Positions 34,795-42,558 of a stretch of 64,000 nucleotides of DNA are shown piece by piece. Each line of letters starts with the position of its first letter. The first letter of the stretch is position 1. This stretch comes from Billgrantia montanilacus. Its GTDB lineage: Bacteria > Pseudomonadota > Gammaproteobacteria > Pseudomonadales > Halomonadaceae. The translations under genes were made by a program, and so were the position numbers. A model generated the notes under the pieces. That model was given only the letters and a program-made list of their open reading frames with translations, was not told where the DNA came from and searched no databases. Location of the stretch: positions 1 through 64,000 of the forward strand of contig NZ_QPII01000020.1 in NCBI RefSeq assembly GCF_003336675.1, read 5' to 3'.

Positions 34795-35579
34795 ACCATC
34801 TCTTTGTCCCACGCGTCGGCGGCGTCCTCAGCGCCGACATAGCGGTTCCCGAATACGAGCGAGAGGTTCGCTTCTACTCGCGTGTTCTCAGTACAGGGGA
34901 ACATCCGCTTTGGCGCGAGGAAGACCTCATGAACAACCTGGGCATGCCCATCATCGGTTTGGGCGAGCGCAGCGAGGACTACGCTCACCTGCCGCTCCAA
35001 TGGATGCCGCATATCCAGGTCGCCGACGTGGCGGTCAGCGTACAGCGTGCGCATGACATGGGCGGCAGCGTACTGATGCATGCCAAAGACGACGATGGAA
35101 CGAGTCAATGGGCCGTGTTGCTTGATCCGAACGGGGCGGCATTCGGGATCATCCCGGTCGTTCCTGCGGAGGCAATGCCTTTGGCATCGCAAGACGCCTC
35201 GGCGACTGCGGGGGGCATCTACTGGCTCGACCTTACCGTCGCCAACGCCTCTGCAACCCGAGACTTCTATCGGCAGGTCGTTGGGTGGGATGTGCGGAAC
35301 GTCGAGATGGAGTACGGGGGCGAGCTGTACGCCGACTACTCCATGCTGGGTGACGATGGGAAGCCAGCGGCGGGAATCTGTCATGCGCGCGGAGCCAACG
35401 TAGGCTTGCCGCCAGTCTGGATGATCTACCTCCCTGTGGGCGACCTCGCCGAAAGCCTCCGTCGTGTACAGGAAGAAGGGGGGACGATAATCAAGGCAAC
35501 GCCGGGGAATGAAGGGAATGACGTATTTGCGGCTGTCCGGGATCCGGTGGGGGCATGTTTTGCGTTGATGCAGAGGTAG
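34791..35579 (+). CDS. VOC family protein with two glyoxalase-like domains
   Basis: A 262-residue protein with two vicinal-oxygen-chelate domains, about residues 10-125 (SADIAVPEYEREVRFYSRVL to DPNGAAFGIIP) and 140-262 (WLDLTVANASATRDFYRQVV to DPVGACFALMQR). It resembles CFP32-type and hydroxylase-like VOC proteins; metal ligands are not well conserved, so enzyme activity is uncertain. It overlaps the Crp-like regulator by 4 nt (ATGA), forming a two-gene operon in which the regulator may sense a related compound. Confidence 0.85.
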   Translation: MNHLFVPRVGGVLSADIAVPEYEREVRFYSRVLSTGEHPLWREEDLMNNLGMPIIGLGERSEDYAHLPLQWMPHIQVADVAVSVQRAHDMGGSVLMHAKDDDGTSQWAVLLDPNGAAFGIIPVVPAEAMPLASQDASATAGGIYWLDLTVANASATRDFYRQVVGWDVRNVEMEYGGELYADYSMLGDDGKPAAGICHARGANVGLPPVWMIYLPVGDLAESLRRVQEEGGTIIKATPGNEGNDVFAAVRDPVGACFALMQR

Positions 35580-35636
35580 GGGGTGGGATGTGTTCCCTGG
35601 GAGCCGACTCTTAGGCGCATTTTGGGATGATTCGAA

Positions 35637-36188
35637 ATGGCAACAAACGATACAAGCTCAGAGTTCAAGGCTGAGCTGCTTCGCCCGGCCAAGCCGGGTG
35701 GCGATACGCCGTGGGCTTTCGTGATTCTGCCCAAAAGCGCGAGCGAAAAGCTTCCAAGGCGAGGAAGAACGACGGTAGAGGGCACTATCAACGATCATGA
35801 CTTTCGAGCCACCCTTGAGCCGGACGGTCAACTCAGCCATTGGCTGCGGGTAAACCAGGAGCTACTCGACGTCATAGACGCGAACATCGGTGACATTGCC
35901 ACATTTGAGATCATGTCGGTGGCGGAGGAGCCAGAGCCTGAGGTCCCTTCTGACCTGGCAGAGGCCCTGGCACTGGCCCCTCAGGCGCGTGTCGTCTGGG
36001 ACGAGACAACCACCATCGCGCGCCTGGACTGGATCCACTGGATCACGTCAGCCAAACAGGCGAAAACGCGAGCGAAACGAATCAGTGATGCATGCGACAT
36101 GCTGGCTTCTGGTAAGCGGCGAGTCTGCTGTTTCGACCCATCAGGCTATTACAGTAAAGCGTTAAGCGCGCCCAAAGCGGCGGAATAG
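35637..36188 (+). CDS. YdeI/OmpD-associated family protein (DUF1905 plus OmdA-like)
   Basis: A 183-residue protein. Residues about 8-100 match DUF1905 (WAFVILPKSASEKLPRRGRT, then a small beta barrel). Residues about 105-175 match the OmdA/bacteriocin-protection helical domain (WDETTTIARLDWIHWITSAK, KTRAKRISDACDMLASGKRR). Related proteins are linked to antimicrobial resistance in some enterobacteria, but the mechanism is not settled. Single gene; the upstream VOC gene ends 57 nt before. Confidence 0.82.
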   Translation: MATNDTSSEFKAELLRPAKPGGDTPWAFVILPKSASEKLPRRGRTTVEGTINDHDFRATLEPDGQLSHWLRVNQELLDVIDANIGDIATFEIMSVAEEPEPEVPSDLAEALALAPQARVVWDETTTIARLDWIHWITSAKQAKTRAKRISDACDMLASGKRRVCCFDPSGYYSKALSAPKAAE

Positions 36189-36251
36189 GGCAATCTATCC
36201 AGGATTCCTCATGCCCACATTGCCGATCAGCGATCACGGCGCCATCTGTGA

Positions 36252-36868
36252 TCAGCACCACCCTCAGCCGGTGATCAGGGCGCCTGGGAAGGTCAGATCG
36301 CTCCGGCGCCGCGCGAGGCCGGCCACGGCACGCTGAACTGGAACCTGCATTGCCAGGTCGACAGCAGGTCGGGCTGATATCCCGTCAAGGAAATCAAGGC
36401 GCTGGCAGCCAGTGAATGGAAGGACTGAGGCTGGGCAGGGGGATGGAGCTATCCCTGCCAGCGGAGTTGAACGGCCATCCGGGCCCAATGCACGTACTGG
36501 AGCTGGCCGATGCATTGAACTTGAGCGAAGAGCAGCGAGAGCGAGTCGAGCTAGTCTTTGAGCGCATGCGTGAACGCCCGAGTAGCCTTGGCGAACAGGT
36601 GATCGAAAGCGAGCGCGAACTCGACCGACTCTTTGCAGATGGACGCGCAATGCTCGAGGAGATCGAGCGTCTTACCGATCAGACGGCTCGGCGCTGGGGG
36701 CAACTGCGAACGGCCCACCTCGAATATCACCTTTACATGCTCAAGGTGCTGGATGAGGAACAGATTCTGCGTTACAGCCATCTGGGGCGCCACGGGAGTG
36801 GCGATTATCGTCTCCAGGGGCAACCCACCGACCGCTTGCTTGCTGAAAATATCCTTGAATCACCTTGA
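36252..36868 (+). pseudogene. Broken Spy/CpxP-like periplasmic stress protein gene
   Basis: Frame 36416-36868 encodes a Spy/CpxP-like helical protein: GRGMELSLPAELNGHPGPMH, then LELADALNLSEEQRERVELV and a late HLEYHLYMLKVLDEEQILRY. Such proteins normally begin with a signal peptide, which is absent here. Just upstream, in another frame (to 36425), EIKALAASEWKD resembles the family segment that precedes the GRGM motif, so a frameshift near 36413 has split the gene; that frame also contains a TGA at 36375. A cytoplasmic fragment could still start at ATG 36416 or 36443. It is probably not functional as an envelope protein. Confidence 0.6.
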
Positions 36869-36924
36869 CCGAATAGGACGAGCGTCCTATGTTTTTGCTA
36901 TCGTTAGGACGAGTGTCCTATTCG
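36865..36924 (+). promoter_or_regulatory. Autoregulated tetR promoter with two palindromic operators
   Basis: A sigma70-like -35 TTGACC (36865-36870) and -10 TATGTT (36888-36893) are 17 nt apart. Operator 1, ATAGGAC-GAGC-GTCCTAT (36873-36890), is a perfect 7-bp inverted repeat placed between them. Operator 2, TAGGAC-GAGT-GTCCTA (36905-36920), is a second copy, centre to centre 31 nt (about three helical turns). Both lie just before the TetR-family gene at 36945. This is a classic layout for self-repression. Confidence 0.75.
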
Positions 36925-36944
36925 GCTAGGCATAAGGGGGTTCG

Positions 36945-37553
36945 ATGCAGGCAAACTTGACGCGTGGATCGATTGTCAGTTCAGCGGACGATCTTTTTTA
37001 TCGGCAAGGCTTCGAGCAGACCTCTTTTGCGGACATATCGGAGGCTGTTGGCATATCCCGGGGTAATTTCTATTACCACTTCAAGACGAAAGACGAGATC
37101 TTGGAGGCAGTCATCAAACGCCGTCTTGCCAATACCCGCAATATGCTCGATCAGTGGGAGGTCAATAGCAGTGAGCCCGACGAGCGCATCCGCAGCTTCA
37201 TTCGAATCCTGATCAGTAACCGGGGCAAGATCATGCGACACGGCTGCCCGGTCGGCACGCTGTGCGCCGAGCTTGCAAAGCTGGAGCATCTCCAGCGCGA
37301 TGCTGCAAACGAGGTCATGACCTTGTTCCGGACCTGGCTAGGCAGGCAGTTCGCTGCCTTGGGATATGAGGCTGATGCAGATGCTCTCGCGATGCATCTG
37401 CTGGCGCGAAGCCAAGGGATCGCTCTCGTGGCGAATGCCTATCAAGACGAGAAATTCGTCGATGCTGAGGTCGAGCAATTGCTCGATTGGCTAGATACAA
37501 GTACAGGCGTATCTCCGCGCCTTCACACTGAACAATCACACAAAGGGGGCTGA
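36945..37553 (+). CDS. TetR/AcrR family transcriptional regulator
   Basis: A 202-residue repressor-like protein. The N-terminal helix-turn-helix reads FADISEAVGISRGNFYYHFKTKDEILE (shown in part), typical of the AcrR/YcdC group. The C-terminal ligand domain contains CPVGTLCAELAKLE, a segment shared with regulators of aldehyde- or quinone-responsive operons. Two identical-core palindromes overlap its own promoter. It overlaps the YciI gene by one base (TGATG), so both are in one transcript, probably with tag 31 nt further. Confidence 0.87.
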   Translation: MQANLTRGSIVSSADDLFYRQGFEQTSFADISEAVGISRGNFYYHFKTKDEILEAVIKRRLANTRNMLDQWEVNSSEPDERIRSFIRILISNRGKIMRHGCPVGTLCAELAKLEHLQRDAANEVMTLFRTWLGRQFAALGYEADADALAMHLLARSQGIALVANAYQDEKFVDAEVEQLLDWLDTSTGVSPRLHTEQSHKGG

Positions 37554-37843
37554 TGATGCACTTGGTACTTCTCCGCTTTTCGGACAACAAGAGTGAGGCA
37601 GGCCGTTTCATGGAGGGCCACAAGCAATGGCTCGAGCGCGGCTTTGATGAGGGTGTGTTTCTCGTTTCGGGCAGTATCCAGCCGAAGCAGGGTGGAGCCA
37701 TCCTGGCGCATAATGTCTCCCTGGATGACCTGCAGCAGCGTGTCAGTGAGGATCCGTTCGTGGCAGAGGGTGTCGTGAGCGAGGAAATCATCGAAGTGAG
37801 CCCCTCGAAGACGGATGAGCGGCTAGCGTTTTTGCTCTCCTAG
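37553..37843 (+). CDS. YciI family protein
   Basis: A 96-residue protein of the YCII fold (ferredoxin-like dimer). It has the N-terminal HLVLLRFSDNKSEAGRFMEG and the central SGSIQPKQGGAILA with the late DPFVAEGV motif; the His of the family is in GHKQWL. In a related dechlorinase fusion this fold is catalytic, but most family members have unknown activity. Start codon overlaps the stop of the TetR gene (TGATG), so it is translationally coupled and probably repressed by that protein. Confidence 0.83.
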   Translation: MMHLVLLRFSDNKSEAGRFMEGHKQWLERGFDEGVFLVSGSIQPKQGGAILAHNVSLDDLQQRVSEDPFVAEGVVSEEIIEVSPSKTDERLAFLLS

Positions 37844-37874
37844 CATTCCGACCTGTTTTACTCAGGACTAGAAA

Positions 37875-38489
37875 ATGACAAATCTGATTCCTGGTCCCGA
37901 TGGCCGCCAACGTTGCCGCTGGTGTAGCGTTGCCCCTGAGTTTCTCGCGTATCACGACACGGAGTGGGGGTTCCCGGTCAGCGATGATCGGCGCTTGTTC
38001 GAGAAGCTGTGCCTCGAGGGATTTCAGTCAGGTCTGAGCTGGCGCACGATCCTCGCGAAGCGAGAGAACTTTCGTGCCGCTTTCTATGGCTTCGACTTTA
38101 CCCGCATCGCACAGTTTGACCATCACGACGTCGAGCGCTTGCTAGGCGATCCGGGAATCGTGCGGCACCGAGGGAAGATCGAAGCTGTCATCAACAATGC
38201 TCGCCGTGCCATTGAGTTCGTTGAGCGGGAAGGCTCTCTTGCGGCCTTCTTCTGGCGCTATGAGCCGGCACCACTCCAGGACGTCGAGCCACAGAGCGTA
38301 TCGACATCGGCGGAGTCGATCGCCCTGTCAAAGGCACTCAAGAAGCAAGGCTGGAAGTTCGTTGGTCCGACGACGGTTTACGCCTTTATGCAGGCCATGG
38401 GGCTGATCAACGACCACGCAATGGGTTGTGTCGTCCGTGACGAGGTCGAACATGCCCGTTTGACTTTCGAACGGCCTGTCGCCGGGTAG
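37875..38489 (+). CDS. tag: DNA-3-methyladenine glycosylase I
   Basis: A 204-residue base-excision repair enzyme that removes 3-methyladenine from alkylated DNA. The family start pattern RCRWCSVAPEFLAYHDTEWG holds the zinc-binding cysteine and the Glu that reads the base; GFQSGLSWRTILAKRENFR and the GPTTVYAFMQAMGLINDH end are also typical. The zinc ligands Cys near the N-terminus and His/Cys near the C-terminus (DHAMGCV) are present. It follows the TetR-YciI pair by 31 nt and may share control. A hairpin follows. Confidence 0.92.
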   Translation: MTNLIPGPDGRQRCRWCSVAPEFLAYHDTEWGFPVSDDRRLFEKLCLEGFQSGLSWRTILAKRENFRAAFYGFDFTRIAQFDHHDVERLLGDPGIVRHRGKIEAVINNARRAIEFVEREGSLAAFFWRYEPAPLQDVEPQSVSTSAESIALSKALKKQGWKFVGPTTVYAFMQAMGLINDHAMGCVVRDEVEHARLTFERPVAG

Positions 38490-38514
38490 CTAAGCAGAAA
38501 AGCGCCAGCAGTGT

Positions 38515-38542
38515 GCCCCGAGCCAAGTGGCCGGCTTGGGGC
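38515..38542 (+). terminator. Hairpin after tag
   Basis: GCCCCGAGCC at 38515-38524 pairs with GGCTTGGGGC at 38533-38542 (one G-T pair), with an 8-nt loop, 26 nt after the tag stop. The following bases, TCTCACGTTTC, give only a poor T-run, so it is a possible weak terminator. Confidence 0.5.
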
Positions 38543-38580
38543 TCTCACGTTTCTAGCACCGCGAGAGCGCGAACAGACCG

Positions 38581-38836
38581 CTACACCTTGCTCACGATCA
38601 GCGCCGCATTCACCCCGCCAAAACCGAAGCCGTTGCACAGCACATGCTGCGTGCGATGCTCACGTGCCGAGCCCGTAACGATGTCCAGGTCCTGCAGGTC
38701 CTCGTCGGCGTTCTCCAGGTTCAGGGTAGGGGGCAGGCGGTCGTGCATGACAGACAGGGCGGAGAAGATGCTCTCCACGCCGCCGGCGGCGCCGAGCAGG
38801 TGGCCGGTGGCCGACTTGGTGGCGGAGATCGGGATG
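38581..38836 (-). pseudogene. Duplicated 3' end of fabF (left copy of a 256-bp direct repeat)
   Basis: This segment encodes the last ~85 residues of a beta-ketoacyl-ACP synthase II (IPISATKSATGHLLGAAGG to the end ALIVSKV) but lacks the first four-fifths of the enzyme, including the active-site cysteine. It matches 42303-42558 over the same 256 bp with 13 differences by my count (about 95% identity), in the same orientation. Beyond 38836 the sequence is unrelated apart from a short run of codons. It is one border of the 3.5-kb detoxification module. Confidence 0.85.
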
Positions 38837-38899
38837 CTGCCCATCAGGGCCATGGCTGGACAAGCTTTAACAGTAGGGCAGTTGTCTCTCGTAGCCGCG

Positions 38900-39817
38900 T
38901 TAGCGCTCAGTTTGCGATGCTGGTTGAGGTACATCCATATCGAGTGGAGTTTGCAAGGCACCCCATATCGTATTCGCGACGACTCCGGTGGAGCGGGAAC
39001 GCTGACGTATTAGGTGTAGCTGGGAACAACGTACAGGGAAGCCTGCCAGATCCAGCGGTACCAAGTCTCCAGATAAGATTTCCGCCCTCACGAGATGCTC
39101 CGGCAAGCCACCCCACCCCATCCCGGCGAGAATAACCTCCTTTTTAGCGGCCATATCCGAGACCGTCCAGCGCAATCCGTCCGGCAGAACATCACGACTC
39201 TGCTCAAATGCGCCATCGCCTGTCCCGGCCAGGATGACCTGGACAAAGGTTCGCATCTGCGCATTACTGATCTGTCCCGGAATGCGGGCAGGACCATAGT
39301 CTGGCCGGGCCACCGGCACGATAGTCACCGTTGTGTAGGAGAGCGCTTCGACCGCATCGGCAGACAGGCCGTCCATGGTCGAAATGACTATATCAGCCTC
39401 TCCGTTCATCAATCGCTCCGCTGCTCCGCCCATAGCTTCAGTGCTCAGTCGAATGTGGGTCGCGGGGAAGCATTGTCCTATCCTGCTCACCACTGCCAAA
39501 AGCGGCGCCAGTGGGCAAGTGGCGGTGACAGCCAGGACGACCTTTGGCTCCTGGTGTGCGGCCAACTGTTCTGCAAGATGGCCGAGTTCCTGCACCTGCT
39601 CCAGCACCAAATTTGCTTGCCGGTAGAAGACTTCCCCCGCCGGAGTAAGCGTCGGCCGATAGCCTTCGCGAGACAATAACGTTAACCCGATCTCTTCCTC
39701 GAGCGTCTTCAGCATCTGGCTCAGCGCCGGTTGAGATTTGTGCAGTATCGCGGCGGCACCGCGGAAGGTACCCGCCGTCACGATCGCCTGCAGCACTCGC
39801 AGCTGTTCCAGTTTCAT
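38900..39817 (-). CDS. LysR-family regulator of the adjacent detoxification operon
   Basis: A 305-residue LysR protein. It begins MKLEQLRVLQAIVTAGTF, with the recognition helix LHKSQPALSQMLKTLEEEIG, and continues into a two-lobed inducer-binding domain. Start ATG 39817 has GGGGA nine bases upstream; a longer open frame to 39862 adds no conserved residues. Divergent from gstA, with a 139-nt AT-rich spacer holding a T-N11-A type dyad, so it should regulate the gst-NTF2-tautomerase-monooxygenase operon. The whole unit lies between two copies of a fabF 3' fragment. Confidence 0.86.
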   Translation of the reverse strand: MKLEQLRVLQAIVTAGTFRGAAAILHKSQPALSQMLKTLEEEIGLTLLSREGYRPTLTPAGEVFYRQANLVLEQVQELGHLAEQLAAHQEPKVVLAVTATCPLAPLLAVVSRIGQCFPATHIRLSTEAMGGAAERLMNGEADIVISTMDGLSADAVEALSYTTVTIVPVARPDYGPARIPGQISNAQMRTFVQVILAGTGDGAFEQSRDVLPDGLRWTVSDMAAKKEVILAGMGWGGLPEHLVRAEILSGDLVPLDLAGFPVRCSQLHLIRQRSRSTGVVANTIWGALQTPLDMDVPQPASQTER

Positions 39818-39855
39818 GGTGAATGTTCCCCTTCCTCCCACATGATCTGATTTTA

Positions 39856-39873
39856 TTATCATTCATATCATAA
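39856..39873. promoter_or_regulatory. Candidate LysR box between the regulator and gstA
   Basis: TTAT at 39856-39859 and ATAA at 39870-39873 flank ten bases, giving the dyad and T-N11-A spacing expected of LysR-type operators. It lies in the AT-rich intergenic region, 39 nt upstream of the regulator start and 83 nt upstream of the gstA start. Binding is inferred. Confidence 0.45.
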
Positions 39874-39956
39874 CTCAATATTATTTTTTTATGTCTCGAT
39901 TTCTTACTCTTGCTGTGTTCGGGCCTGATGCCCTCACACCACGAGGAGTCGAAAAC

Positions 39957-40568
39957 ATGAAATTGTTCTACAAGGCAGGTGCTTGCTCTCTGGCGTCGCA
40001 CATCGCCCTGCGGGAAGTTGGCGCAGAGTTCCAGCTGGAGGCAGTGGACACCCAGCGGAAAATGACGGAAACCGGTACAGACTACCGATCGATAAACCCG
40101 AAGGGTTATGTACCCGCGCTGGTAATCGGCTCCGACGTGCTCACCGAAGGGGCCGCGATTCTGCAGTTCATTGCAGACACCCATCCCCTGAGCAATCTTG
40201 CGCCAGACGTCGGCACCATCCCACGGGCCCGGCTTCAGGAGCACCTTAATTACGTCGCGTCGGAACTTCACAAGGCCTTCGGTCCCTTCTTCCGTGACGA
40301 TACAACAGAAAAGCAGAAAGAGTACGCAGCCCATGCCGTTGCGACGAAGTTTGATTATATCGAAACCCTGCTCTCTGACGATCGCTCTTACTTATTGGGA
40401 GATGGCTTTACGGTGGCGGACGCCTATCTTTTCGTTGTCGCCAACTGGGCGAACTTTGTGGGGATCGATCTGAAATCCTGGCCGTATCTGGCATCTTTCG
40501 TCGAGCGCGTAGCGGCTCGTCCTGCCGTGCAGGCCGCAATGGTCGCTGAAGGGTTGACGGAGCAATGA
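39957..40568 (+). CDS. gstA: Glutathione S-transferase, GstA-like (beta class)
   Basis: A 203-residue GST close to E. coli GstA. The N-terminus MKLFYKAGACSLASHIALRE carries the beta-class Cys10 (in GACSL) that can form a mixed disulfide with glutathione. NPKGYVPALVIGSDVLTEGAAI holds the cis-Pro loop and Glu-Gly glutathione-binding part. The end YLLGDGFTVADAYLFVV matches the N-capping motif. Start ATG 39957 has GAGGAG eight bases upstream. First gene of a four-gene operon; it overlaps the next by four bases (ATGA). Confidence 0.9.
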   Translation: MKLFYKAGACSLASHIALREVGAEFQLEAVDTQRKMTETGTDYRSINPKGYVPALVIGSDVLTEGAAILQFIADTHPLSNLAPDVGTIPRARLQEHLNYVASELHKAFGPFFRDDTTEKQKEYAAHAVATKFDYIETLLSDDRSYLLGDGFTVADAYLFVVANWANFVGIDLKSWPYLASFVERVAARPAVQAAMVAEGLTEQ

Positions 40569-40939
40569 CCCAACCATCCACCCATATAGCAATCATGCGC
40601 TTGCTTGATGCATATCTGGACGGGCTCCATTACGCCGACAGCGGAATGCTGCAGGAGGTGTTTCACTCAGATGCCCGGTATATCAATACGGTAGCCGGCG
40701 ACTACTGCAACCTTTCGGTACCGGAATATTTCCAGTTACTAGAAGAACGGGTTGCGCCCGCCGAGAGTGGTCAAGAACGACAGGGTAGGGTCGTGGCCAT
40801 TGAAGTAGGGGGACCATGCATGGCCTTCGCAAAGGTCGAAGTGGCTATGCTGGGTCGAGCCTATAACGACTTTCTGACCTTGCTTTTCGACAATGGAAAA
40901 TGGTCCATCATCACAAAGGTGTTTCACTACAACACGTAA
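40565..40939 (+). CDS. NTF2-like (putative lumazine-binding/SnoaL-type) protein
   Basis: A 124-residue NTF2-fold protein. LLDAYLDGLHYADSGMLQEV followed by FHSDARYINTV is the opening of the Lumazine_bd_2/SnoaL-like families; the ending NGKWSIITKVFHYNT is the last strand. Such proteins are small isomerases, dehydratases or binding proteins; the substrate here is unknown. Start overlaps the gstA stop (ATGA, 40565-40568). It ends 16 nt before the tautomerase gene. Its location in a GST-tautomerase-monooxygenase operon suggests it handles a small organic electrophile. Confidence 0.8.
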   Translation: MTQPSTHIAIMRLLDAYLDGLHYADSGMLQEVFHSDARYINTVAGDYCNLSVPEYFQLLEERVAPAESGQERQGRVVAIEVGGPCMAFAKVEVAMLGRAYNDFLTLLFDNGKWSIITKVFHYNT

Positions 40940-40955
40940 CCATGGGGGTTATGGA

Positions 40956-41174
40956 ATGCCATACGTCAATATCAAGGTGACACGCGAGGGAGGCCCAGAC
41001 GGAACCGGCCCTTCCGATGACCATAAGGCACAACTTATCGCGGGTGTTACCGACTTGCTGGCCCGAGTGCTGAACAAAAACCCTGAAACCACGGTGGTCG
41101 TCATTGATGAAGTCGATCTGCCCAACTGGGGGATCGGCGGCCTTGCGGTTCCTGAGTTTCGGGAAAAGACGTAG
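40956..41174 (+). CDS. 4-oxalocrotonate tautomerase-like protein
   Basis: A 72-residue tautomerase-fold protein beginning MPYVNIKVTREG. After Met removal the N-terminal proline is the catalytic base of the 4-oxalocrotonate tautomerase family. The late segment TTVVVIDEVDLPNWGIGG matches the rest of the barrel. The family includes enol-keto tautomerases and dehalogenases. Start ATG 40956 keeps Pro2, which decides against earlier in-frame starts. It sits between the NTF2-like and nitronate monooxygenase genes in one operon. Confidence 0.86.
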   Translation: MPYVNIKVTREGGPDGTGPSDDHKAQLIAGVTDLLARVLNKNPETTVVVIDEVDLPNWGIGGLAVPEFREKT

Positions 41175-41199
41175 TATCACTAAGTGGAGGTAGCCGAAC

Positions 41200-42204
41200 G
41201 TGAGTCTCAAAACGCAAATAACCGCCTTGCTGGGGATTGAGCACCCTATCCTGCTTGCGCCTATGGCTGGCGTCAGCGGTTCACAACTAACGTCTGCCGT
41301 CAGCGCAGCGGGTGGTTTGGGCCTGCTCGGCGGAGGTTATTGTCACCGTGATTGGATACGGCAGGAACTCGATGCGCTTCAGGGAACCTTTTTCGGTGTC
41401 GGTCTGATCACCTGGGCACTGGATAAGGACCCGGAAGTTCTCGAAATGGTGCTTGCCTACGAGCCTGAGGCGGTATTCCTCTCTTTTGGCGATATCGGGC
41501 CTTACGTGCAACGGATCCAGGGGACGGGAGCACGCGTCATTGCACAGGTGCAAACGCTCGCTGGAGCGCAGGAAGCGGCTGCACATGGAGCGGACATCAT
41601 CGTGGCGCAGGGTACCGAAGCGGGTGGCCACGGTGGGGCTCGTGCCACGTTGCCGCTGGTGGCTGCAGTAGTTGATGCCGTGTCGGATCGTCCGGTGCTA
41701 GCTGCGGGAGGTATTGCGGATGGGCGCGGCCTTGCCGCCGCTCTTATGCTAGGTGCCCAGGGTGTGGTTTGCGGCACTGCATTCTGCGCCAGCGACGAGG
41801 GGTTAAACCACACTAGAGCGAAGTCGGCGATGATTCAGGCTACTGGTGATGACACCCTGCGCAGCACAGTATTCGATCTTGCACGCGGAGTCGATTGGTC
41901 CGGGGACTGGAAGCTGCGTTCGCTGGCCAATGACTTCACAGCACGCTGGCACAACGACCTGGATGCGTTCCGTCGTCACTTGGCGGCTGAACAGGTTCGC
42001 TACAGCCAGGCTCGAGAGGCGGGGAATTTTCAGGAGGCTGCGGTGATCGTCGGCGAAGCAGTCGATCTGGTGCGAGCCACGGCACCGGCTAGAAAAATCG
42101 TCAGCGCCATGGTCCGCGAGGCCCAAGACTGCCTGAAAACGGCACCCAAGTTCTTGGAAATTTCGGACCAGCCTTCGACCCGACCGGAACGCTATCGAAT
42201 GTAA
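41200..42204 (+). CDS. Nitronate monooxygenase / 2-nitropropane dioxygenase-like flavoprotein
   Basis: A 334-residue FMN-dependent TIM-barrel enzyme. Features are EHPILLAPMAGVSGSQLTSA at the start, IIVAQGTEAGGHGG with the catalytic-region histidine, and PVLAAGGIADGRGLAAALML plus GAQGVVCGTAF that hold the FMN phosphate. Members oxidise alkyl nitronates such as propionate 3-nitronate, or reduce enoyl substrates. GTG start 41200 has GGAGG nine bases upstream. Last gene of the gstA operon. Followed by ~100 nt and then the second fabF copy. Confidence 0.87.
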   Translation: MSLKTQITALLGIEHPILLAPMAGVSGSQLTSAVSAAGGLGLLGGGYCHRDWIRQELDALQGTFFGVGLITWALDKDPEVLEMVLAYEPEAVFLSFGDIGPYVQRIQGTGARVIAQVQTLAGAQEAAAHGADIIVAQGTEAGGHGGARATLPLVAAVVDAVSDRPVLAAGGIADGRGLAAALMLGAQGVVCGTAFCASDEGLNHTRAKSAMIQATGDDTLRSTVFDLARGVDWSGDWKLRSLANDFTARWHNDLDAFRRHLAAEQVRYSQAREAGNFQEAAVIVGEAVDLVRATAPARKIVSAMVREAQDCLKTAPKFLEISDQPSTRPERYRM

Positions 42205-42302
42205 CCGACGGGGGTGGTCATAGTCTCAAGGCCTCGGCCGAGTCTCTGCTGGCTCGGGGCTTCGCTGCTGGTACGACCCTTTCTGCGTGAGTGAACCCGC
42301 CC

Positions 42303-42558
42303 CTACACCTTGCTCACGATCAGCGCCGCATTCACCCCGCCAAAACCGAAGCCGTTGCACAGCACATGCTGCGTGCGATGCTCGCGTGCCGAGCCCGAGA
42401 CGATATCCAGGTCGTGCAGGTCCGCGTCGGCGTTTTCCAGATTCAGGGTCGGGGGCAGGCGGTCGTGCATGACCGAAAGGGCAGAGAAGATGCTCTCCAC
42501 GCCGCCGGCGGCACCGAGCAGGTGGCCGGTGGCCGACTTGGTGGCGGAGATCGGGATG
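42303..42558. repeat. Right copy of the 256-bp fabF direct repeat
   Basis: The 3' end of the intact fabF gene. It is repeated in the same orientation at 38581-38836 with about 13 differences. The two copies enclose the LysR/gstA/NTF2/tautomerase/monooxygenase module, so the module plus one repeat is 3,722 bp from repeat start to repeat start. Confidence 0.88.

Noticed and set aside
38581-42558. Island integration by a tRNA-type integrase at the fabF repeats
   Set aside because: No integrase, transposase or tRNA is present, and the repeats are long and diverged, so homologous recombination is the better explanation.
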